A DNA stretch of 64,000 nucleotides from Oreohelix idahoensis (taxonomy: Eukaryota; Mollusca; Gastropoda; Stylommatophora; Oreohelicidae). The notes beneath the pieces were generated by a model that was given only the letters and a program-made list of their open reading frames with translations, was not told the DNA's origin and did not search any database. A program made the position numbers and the translations under genes. The stretch's first letter is position 1. Each line of letters opens with the position of its first letter. This document shows positions 57,131 to 64,000 of the stretch, piece by piece. The DNA lies in contig JAMPIV010008058.1 in the NCBI GenBank assembly GCA_024509875.1, positions 7,501-71,500 on the forward strand. The letters are read 5' to 3'.

Positions 57131-58381
57131 CCGGGAAATTATGTTATAATGATTTTGTGCTATGCTAGCGAATGCGAGTACATTTATGCATATAACATTC
57201 ATACTGAAACCACCCGGTATCAGTTGGTGGTTTTCAGTTAACAGGATCTGACATCTACGACTATTCGCGTCGATAGCCTAAGTGGCGTAGTTTTGTATCA
57301 TTGGATATGATTTAAGATGTGCCTGGGTGGCGTATACGATTAAGAAATTGTTACCTCTACAGTGATATGTACTTGAAGCAAGAGGATAATATGAAGCAAA
57401 TTTTGTCCACCAGACCATAACATATCTAGAGGATCAGTCACTACAAGTTGGAAATAATACATATGACTTTCACGTGACAAGAATGTAGAACACTTGACTG
57501 TGTTATAATTAGCCTTATGTAGGCGTGGCTTGAATCTGGTGTACTTCAGAACTGTGACCTAAATATTATCTGCGTGGGTGGCGCATTTGAGAAACAACGC
57601 ACGCTTTATTTGGTAGTATGCAACTTTACACCAGTAGCAATTGACGTCCTATTTCGTGCCTATAGACTACAACAACGTCTGCAGTGGTCAAGGAAGTTCA
57701 ATTAGACTTGGACAGTATTTGTACCAGCATTTGTACGGGTTGTCACAGATTTCTGCAATATTCGAGTTACCTGTGCCAGTTATCACCATCACAAGTTCAA
57801 GATGTTATGATACACGGAGTTGCCGTGTACATTTCAGACTACAGAAGAGTCAAGAGGGGCAGTGTGTGCTGTATTATGGTTCCTGTCAACTTGTGCATTG
57901 TTAAGCACATATCATATTGACGAAATTACCTGAAGAGAAACGAATCAAGTTCCAGTGCTTTCCCGCAGTGGAGGTTTTAGCAGTCTATGTGATATCCAGT
58001 ATCGTGGCGGAAAAGAAGCGGGATCATTGACAAGATAAGTGATTGTGTCTTGTGTAAATTGTGTCACTTCATATATGTCGCTAGGCCTCCCTAATTGCTC
58101 ATTTTGTTATTATTGTTGTTTATGTCTAATTTGACATATGATTAAGATTTGATGCATAGGTGTTAATGGCTGTTGACATATGTCGATTTTCCTGATAATG
58201 ATGTGACTTGATAAAGGTGCTATAAAAAGGAATTGGTGATACAGAATTGATGAATAAGCTCATTTCTTGACAAATAGTTAACTTTGTGAGCTGGAAGGGT
58301 AATTGTCAAACCTTTTGCGACAGTAATTTGTCATAACTATAAGTGATTACTATATATAGTTGATTAAGTAAGTGAATCACC
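57131..58381 (+). other. Leader of the terminal-repeat element
   Basis: 1.25 kb with no supported gene; overlapping short frames at 57641-57920 lack known motifs. No clear primer-binding site was found after the left repeat. Confidence 0.45.
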
Positions 58382-60307
58382 ATGGATCGTGATATGTACC
58401 CTACAGATATAAGGCCTATGTTGGAGTCTGCATTGGTGGTAGGTAGAGATGGTAAGGGATTGAGAGGTGCACGACTTGGAGTATGGATCATGGACGATTT
58501 TTTGGTTAATGTATCGGCATCTCTAGAGTTATTTGCTGAACATAACTTTAAGCTTCTGTGTAATTCAATAATGGCTAAGGATTTGGTGAATTTGCTACGG
58601 CACCTTCGTGTGTTTTTGCAACAGAATATTGAGCTTGAACACGGACATATAGTGCAAAGCATGTTCAAAATAATCCATAACCATACATCTGATGAGCAGG
58701 AAAGGGAATTGAGAATTGAGAAACAAGCAAAAGTAAACAAACAAAGTGCTCTACAGCAAAGAGAGAATTTCCTAGAAGGTGTTGCTAAAGAGAACGAACT
58801 ACAGGCAACTGTGTATAGGCTTAAAAGTGAGATACTTGAATCAAACTCAGAACTTTCTAGTGCACAAGCTACATTAAATTCAACTTTAAGCAAAGTCCAA
58901 GACTTGGAAACTCAGATAGGTAATCTCATGCGGGAACTTCAAGAACAGAAAGAGATGTATGAGAAATTGAAGGTTGAGAGAAATGTCTGTGAGAAGACTT
59001 ACATAGAAATGCTTCATGAGGTGATGAATGATAATGCGATGCTCAGTGATCAAATTGGGGAGATGAATATTGTACCCCCCAAGAAGAGTAATGAGATTAT
59101 GGAAAACAATGATGATGTCCAGACTGAAACACTTCAGATAGAGTTGACTCAGTTGAGGGCAAATAAAGAACAGTACGAGAAAGAGACTTTAGTGGAGTTG
59201 ACGGCTGAGAAAGAGAAGGTCGCTAAAATTGAAAATTTGCTAGCAGAAGAAAGCGACAAAGTTTTGGCTGTTAAGGAGTTAAATAAAAGGTTAAGTGAAA
59301 CGATTTCACTTAAAGATAATGAAATTGCGGAAGCAAGGGAAAGAATATTTGGCTTAATAGATATGGTTTTGAAAAACAAAAGGTGCTCTTCTGTCAATGT
59401 TCACAATGATAGACAGAAAGTTGCGAAAAGTCAGCCCCATATACTTTTTGCTCAGAGAGATGTCATTCATGGTAAAGACAGATCTTATCGTGGTAAATAC
59501 AACTTTAAAAGTTCTAATATTACTGATAGTTCCAGTGATAATTCTTGGCGTCAGACCAACAAAGATTCTAGTGTAACAGGCAGTTCCGTTGGTCAGGAAA
59601 AGAAAGGTGATATATTTCAGGTCAAGACTCATAAGAGCAAATATTTGTCTACTACTGGAAATACTCAGAAATTAATAGCGGGTGTTGAGACTATTACTAC
59701 TTGTTCCAAAGATGAAACCCATATGCGGAACAATAGAGATACTATTGTTTCTGGCAGTTGTCAAACTCAGCACAGTCAGTTTGAAACTATTGGTAAATAT
59801 ATTCCCATAAGGGAAAAGAAAAACAGTTCTAGAAAGAGAGATAACCCCAAGAGTAAACAGTACCAAGGGAGATCAGAAAATAATAATTTTCCCTCTCGTA
59901 GATACTGTAGACAATTTAACAAATCTCAAAGTTTTGATTGTAAGAATGTTGGAAAGTATGATAGAGATAATAGCTTTTCAAATGTTGCTTTATATCACCA
60001 GAGTAATGTTCCTCAACAAAAGACTAAAGTGATTATTTGTAAACAAGGCAACGGTAATAATAAGTATTGTGATCATAGATCAAATAATAAGCGCAATTGT
60101 GCTAATTTTGTTCAACATGAGCCCAGAGTCATTTATAATCAAAGTAAACAGAGTAAAAATAACAGTGGATGCTTGAATACTATTGCTTGCTCTACTTGTT
60201 GTTGTGAATGTGAGACTTTGTTTCAGCGTAAGACAGCGGCGACATTCAAGGTCGGTCATGTTGTCCCCAAGAATTCTATGATATCTATATGTGATAGAGA
60301 GAGCTAG
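58382..60307 (+). CDS. 641-aa coiled-coil, basic protein of unknown function
   Basis: Not recognised. The start ATG at 58382 sits in ACCATGG, a strong animal initiation context. Residues 1-95 look globular and helical (LELFAEHNF, LVNLLRHLRVFLQQ). About 100-345 is a nearly continuous Glu/Lys/Leu coiled coil. About 350-600 is Ser/Asn/Lys/Gln-rich, basic and probably disordered. The end has a Cys cluster (CSTCCCEC at about 603-610). There is no canonical CCHC knuckle, DTG/DSG protease, RT or integrase motif. By position inside a terminal-repeat element and by layout (helical head, coil, basic nucleic-acid-binding-like tail) it could be a Gag-like structural protein, but that is inference. The frame has no lesions. 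Confidence 0.7.
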   Translation: MDRDMYPTDIRPMLESALVVGRDGKGLRGARLGVWIMDDFLVNVSASLELFAEHNFKLLCNSIMAKDLVNLLRHLRVFLQQNIELEHGHIVQSMFKIIHNHTSDEQERELRIEKQAKVNKQSALQQRENFLEGVAKENELQATVYRLKSEILESNSELSSAQATLNSTLSKVQDLETQIGNLMRELQEQKEMYEKLKVERNVCEKTYIEMLHEVMNDNAMLSDQIGEMNIVPPKKSNEIMENNDDVQTETLQIELTQLRANKEQYEKETLVELTAEKEKVAKIENLLAEESDKVLAVKELNKRLSETISLKDNEIAEARERIFGLIDMVLKNKRCSSVNVHNDRQKVAKSQPHILFAQRDVIHGKDRSYRGKYNFKSSNITDSSSDNSWRQTNKDSSVTGSSVGQEKKGDIFQVKTHKSKYLSTTGNTQKLIAGVETITTCSKDETHMRNNRDTIVSGSCQTQHSQFETIGKYIPIREKKNSSRKRDNPKSKQYQGRSENNNFPSRRYCRQFNKSQSFDCKNVGKYDRDNSFSNVALYHQSNVPQQKTKVIICKQGNGNNKYCDHRSNNKRNCANFVQHEPRVIYNQSKQSKNNSGCLNTIACSTCCCECETLFQRKTAATFKVGHVVPKNSMISICDRES

Positions 60308-62640
60308 TGACATCGTGAAGAGACCGGGTTTTACACAAGCCGGTGTTGGGTAATTGTAAATGTGATTTCTGCGTTTTTTTCATTAAATTTCACTATTGAG
60401 TAAAATGGAAATTTTCATTTGTATTTGTTGACAGAAGCTACGTTGCGATAAGGGTCAAGGCTTCTGTGACATATTGACGGTCAGAAATGTGAGTCAACTT
60501 TCCGCTCGAGTAGTCAACCGAAACCTGTCAGCGTCTAAATAGCAACTGATGGTTACTTTCTGAAGGTCAAGCATGTTTACAAGAGAGTGGGAGACTTCGC
60601 GTCTGATTTTTTTTTTTTTTATGTGAAGATAGTAAATATTTTTGTATTCTATATTAGTACATGACATGTTGTTGTTTTGAAATAACATATAATTTTGTTG
60701 TAATGATTATTTCTATGCATCATTTGATTGCCATAATTTTTTATTGTTATTTATATGTCTGTTTTTTGATGATGTATTAATACATTTTTATGCTATTTAT
60801 ATATTATTGTGTTGATAATGTGTAGTATGTAATTATTATCCTTTATACTACTCTGTTCAACTTAGAATTTTTGCAACTGTGTTGTTTAGGATAGTTTTGT
60901 ACATGATGAGATTGCACAAACTCATTTATTGTGTTGATGTAGTGGTTACTTTTAGATAGTCCTGAGTGTTCGTTATTCACTTAATTTATATTTTTCTCAT
61001 GTTTTGATGTCATGATTAATTAATATATAGAACATACAGAGAAGATGTGTATTATCTGGTATGTTGTGAAATGTAATTTTGAAAATAGCTTGCATGTATC
61101 ATAAATGATCTTGTATTTGGATTTGTTAACTTTTTGTGAAACTTCGATTTTTCCAGAACTTGATTTTCTTGCCAGTCAGACATGTAGATTATTTTCTTAG
61201 CAGATTATTTTAAAAAAAAAAAAAACTTATTTTTTGTAGATATTTTTATAGAACCTTTTTTATATTTCATAGTAACAACAAAGTGTAGATTTATTTATAA
61301 TGTATATCTTATCGATTTGAGTAAGAGATAGAGTTATACCTAAATAGCATTGTACGGAGCTGAACGTAATTGTCAGCAGAAAGAACTTAAAGGATAAATT
61401 AAATTTACATGTGTTGATTTAAAGGTTTCTTCGAGATAGGATTTTTGTTTTATATTTCACTCATTTTGTTAAAATATTGATTTCATTATTAGGCTTTACT
61501 TAAAGTATTACTGAACTACTTAAAAATTAAATACTGTTTTTATGTAACTTATCGAGAAAAAAAAATATGTTTGTACGGTACTGTTGAAAAAAATGATTTT
61601 TTTTTTGGCATTGTAATTTTTTGTTGTGTGTGCCCAGCATTTGACTTCGTGATATCATTGATATGTAGTTTGATTAGTTCTTGTAAAAAGTTGTTTTTTA
61701 TTATGATGTATTTTTTATTTTTAGCGCTTGATTGTGCGTTGGTCGTATTAGTTATAGTAATGCTATTACTTGTTTGTTCGATGCCTATAATTTATTTATG
61801 TTAGTTTTGTATAACTCTTATAACTTAGTTAAATTACTTATTAGCTTTTGTTTAGTTATAAATTATTTTTGGTGGTATTAGTATAGATATACTTTGATAT
61901 TTTGTGTTGTGCCTTTCGATCATGTTTATATATTTATTTTTGAATATGTTATCTGATCAAAACAGTTATTAGTATATACTGTTATTGACTTTCTTTGCGT
62001 TCGTGCCTTTGCTTTCTATCTGTCTTTGGTAACTATTCTTCATTTCATTCCTTCTTTTCTGTTGTCTTTTCGGTATGGATTTCATATCTTGTTTATACTT
62101 TCGTACCTCATCTTCGTTTTACTTGATTCTATTTGTATACTTTGTCTTCTTTCAACACTTATACCTCTATTCTTTGTATTGTTGGAGTGGTTATATGACT
62201 TGATATAACATATCTACTTTTGACAGTTGTATTTATTTTACATGTAATTGTCCAACTTAGTTATGAGTATATGGTATTGTTGAGTTCTTACTTTCCTTTT
62301 TTACAGATCATTCTTCTTTTGATTGATCTTGTGTTTTCTCTTTCGATTGGTTGTTTTCGGTTTGGTTTGTACTAAATATACGTAACTTAATTTTGGAACT
62401 GATCATATTTGTATATTTAGCTAATTACTTTTTATACTTAGCTGGTTATGCTGTATGCTTTAATTGCTACTTTACACTTTAATGCTGATATTTCTTGTAA
62501 ATATCTAATTTTGATTTAAAATAAGATATTTTTGTAGGCATATGTTAGAGCTTAATTGTCTTCTAAATTTTTCGTTTTTGGGAGTTAATTTTTTCAAAAA
62601 AAATGATAGAATCATTTTTTTCCCCGGAGCGGGTGGTAAC
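60308..62640 (+). other. T-rich non-coding 3' part of the terminal-repeat element
   Basis: 2.3 kb of strongly T-biased sequence on the plus strand with no coding content; hydrophobic frames at 61571 and 62026 follow from the T bias. It ends in the purine-rich segment before the right repeat. Confidence 0.55.
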
Positions 62641-63927
62641 TGTTGCAAGTGGAATTTATGGAAGGGGAAGTAATCTTTAGAATGGTGTTTTGAACATATT
62701 AAATTTCGAGTTGCAACGCTTGATTAAGCGGATACTTGTTTGACTTTAGGATAGAATTATCTTTTCCTATTTTTCGGGTGACAGAGTACAGATAAGCGTG
62801 TGAACGCTGTTTAATGTATTTATTCTGTACTGTTTTGAGTTATGTGAATAGCTCGCTAGTCTGCATGTGTTATCGAGAACGGTGTTCAAGACAACCGAAT
62901 CTCGTGACGGGTTTTTTGGTGGGACTAGTGTGTGATTTGGGGAGTTGTGTTTTGGGCGTGGACCGTGTAGGTCGAGTCCCAGTGTTTTTGGATAATGTAT
63001 GCCTACGTAGGATTTGAGAAAATGTCGACTTATATATTTCGCTGTGTGTACAGCCTATTTGATAAACTGCAGTGAAGACTGTTTAGGCCATATGAAGATT
63101 ATTATAGCTGCCGTGTGTTGCAGGCTTTATTGAGTAATGCAGTACTGTTTAGGCCATATGAAGATTATTATAGCTGCCGTGTGTTGCAGGCTTTATGGAG
63201 TAATGAAGTACTGTTTAGGCCATATGAAGATTATTATAGCTGCCGTGTGTTGCAGGCTTTATGGAGTAATGAAGTACTGTTTAGGCCATATGAAGATTAT
63301 TATAGCTGCCGTGTGTTGCAGGCTTTATGGAGTAATGAAGTACTGTTTAGGCCATATGAAGATTATTATAGCTGCCGTGTGGTGCAGGCTTTATTGAGTA
63401 TTGAAGATTTGTTTAGGCCATATGAAGATTATTATAGCTGCCGTGTGATGCAGGCTTTAGTGAGTATTGGAGTACTGTTTAGGCCATATGAAGATTATTA
63501 GAGCTGCCGTGTGATGCAGGCTTTATTGAGTATTGAAGTACTGTTTAGGCCATATGAACATTATTATAGCTGCCGTGTGGTGCAGGCTTTATTGAGTATT
63601 GAAGTACTGTTTAGGCCAGGATGTGGACAGGCCGTATTATATATATTTAATGCAATGTGGAAATTATATGATTCGTGTTTTGCTGTCGAATGTGTGTCAT
63701 TTATGTCATCGTGTCTGTGTTGCAACGTAATAAACAGTAGCGAACTGTTCCAGTCGTTTGCAACCCTTTTTGACTCCTGCATGTACTCTTACGTACGCAC
63801 TGTGGTGTGCGAACATATCAACACACACCCAGGTCAACATTCCAGACACAGTGACAGGACAGCAGCACACATATATTAAATTAGCCTGCGTGGCGATGAT
63901 ATAGACCAAACCACTACACTCGCAACA
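62641..63927 (+). repeat. Right terminal direct repeat (identical for 1013 bp, possibly longer)
   Basis: 62641-63653 repeats 56118-57130. Beyond it, AATAAA (about 63729) and a terminal CTCGCAACA at 63919-63927 would fit the R-U5 part of an LTR. The 22-residue repeat frame, after one TAG at 63499-63501, stays open to 63879. Confidence 0.7.
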
Positions 63928-64000
63928 GTGGGTGTAAACAGAGATTATATAACATTTAGACTTAGCGCCGTTATCAGCGGTGGTTTCAAAGACATAATAA

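Larger units (their letters stand above)
56118..63927 (+). mobile_element. Terminal-repeat element with a single coiled-coil ORF (non-autonomous LTR-like)
   Basis: Direct repeats of 1013 bp (56118-57130 and 62641-63653), identical by eye, both starting TGTTGCAAGTGG, flank 5.5 kb of internal DNA. A purine-rich GGAGCGGGTGGTAAC precedes the right copy, as a polypurine tract would. The right repeat may extend to 63927 (CTCGCAACA), giving a 6-bp TGTTGC/GCAACA inverted end typical of LTRs. No such end was found for the left copy and no target duplication could be matched. Only one long ORF is present (58382-60307); no RT, RNase H, protease or integrase motif was seen. Classification as an LTR element is inferred from structure. 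Confidence 0.6.

Noticed and set aside
57641..57920. Small proteins upstream of the 641-aa ORF
   Set aside because: Overlapping short frames without motifs; no evidence beyond openness.
60308..62640. Hidden pol gene in the terminal-repeat element
   Set aside because: I looked for RT (YxDD), integrase (HHCC, DDE) and protease motifs in the frames available and saw none; the region is T-rich with many stops.

Overview
The window is eukaryotic: AT-rich, with no operons, dense microsatellites, and almost everything recognisable is a transposable element or a piece of one. The one host-type gene is a broken single-exon rhodopsin-class receptor resembling gastropod chemosensory receptors. An inserted 18S rRNA 5' segment also reads like a molluscan (gastropod-type) 18S. 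I therefore infer a gastropod mollusc genome, most likely a heterobranch; the species cannot be settled from this sequence.

Layout. 1-9.5 kb: 3' ends of non-LTR elements, a decayed Mutator-like transposase, a short element with a U2-snRNA-like head, a 959-bp hAT MITE, a LINE-like element that keeps only ORF1, a long TATC microsatellite, and a hAT element with a LINE fragment nested inside it. 9.5-12 kb: a solo LTR related to the large LTR element further on. 12.7-27.4 kb: a small hAT element split by two LTR elements. The first (minus strand, 12789-16930) has a broken gag carrying a LIN28-like cold-shock domain plus two CCHC knuckles. The second (plus strand, 17058-27249) is a nearly intact, very young Gypsy-type element whose integrase lies upstream of reverse transcriptase, as in gmr1-like elements. 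28-30.6 kb: a LINE fragment and a Tc1-like transposon with perfect 25-bp inverted repeats. 30.6-35.2 kb and 37.7-47.9 kb: two minus-strand relatives of the gmr1-like element that share one internal deletion removing RT and RNase H. The second of these was itself hit by a foldback transposon, a hAT MITE and an 18S-headed insertion. 35.2-36.9 kb: a LINE endonuclease fragment split by a solo LTR.

48-56 kb holds the receptor pseudogene, LINE 3' fragments, a 12-bp minisatellite of about 680 bp and a 31-bp minisatellite. 56.1-64 kb is an element bounded by identical 1013-bp direct repeats that contain 66-bp tandem repeats. Its only long ORF encodes a 641-aa coiled-coil, basic protein of unknown function, with no recognisable polymerase or integrase.

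How the parts relate: the intact gmr1-like element is a plausible source of enzymes for its RT-less relatives. The LIN28-like element and the 56-64 kb element also lack pol here and would have to be mobilised in trans. No CRISPR array, complete functional RNA gene or intact host gene was found.
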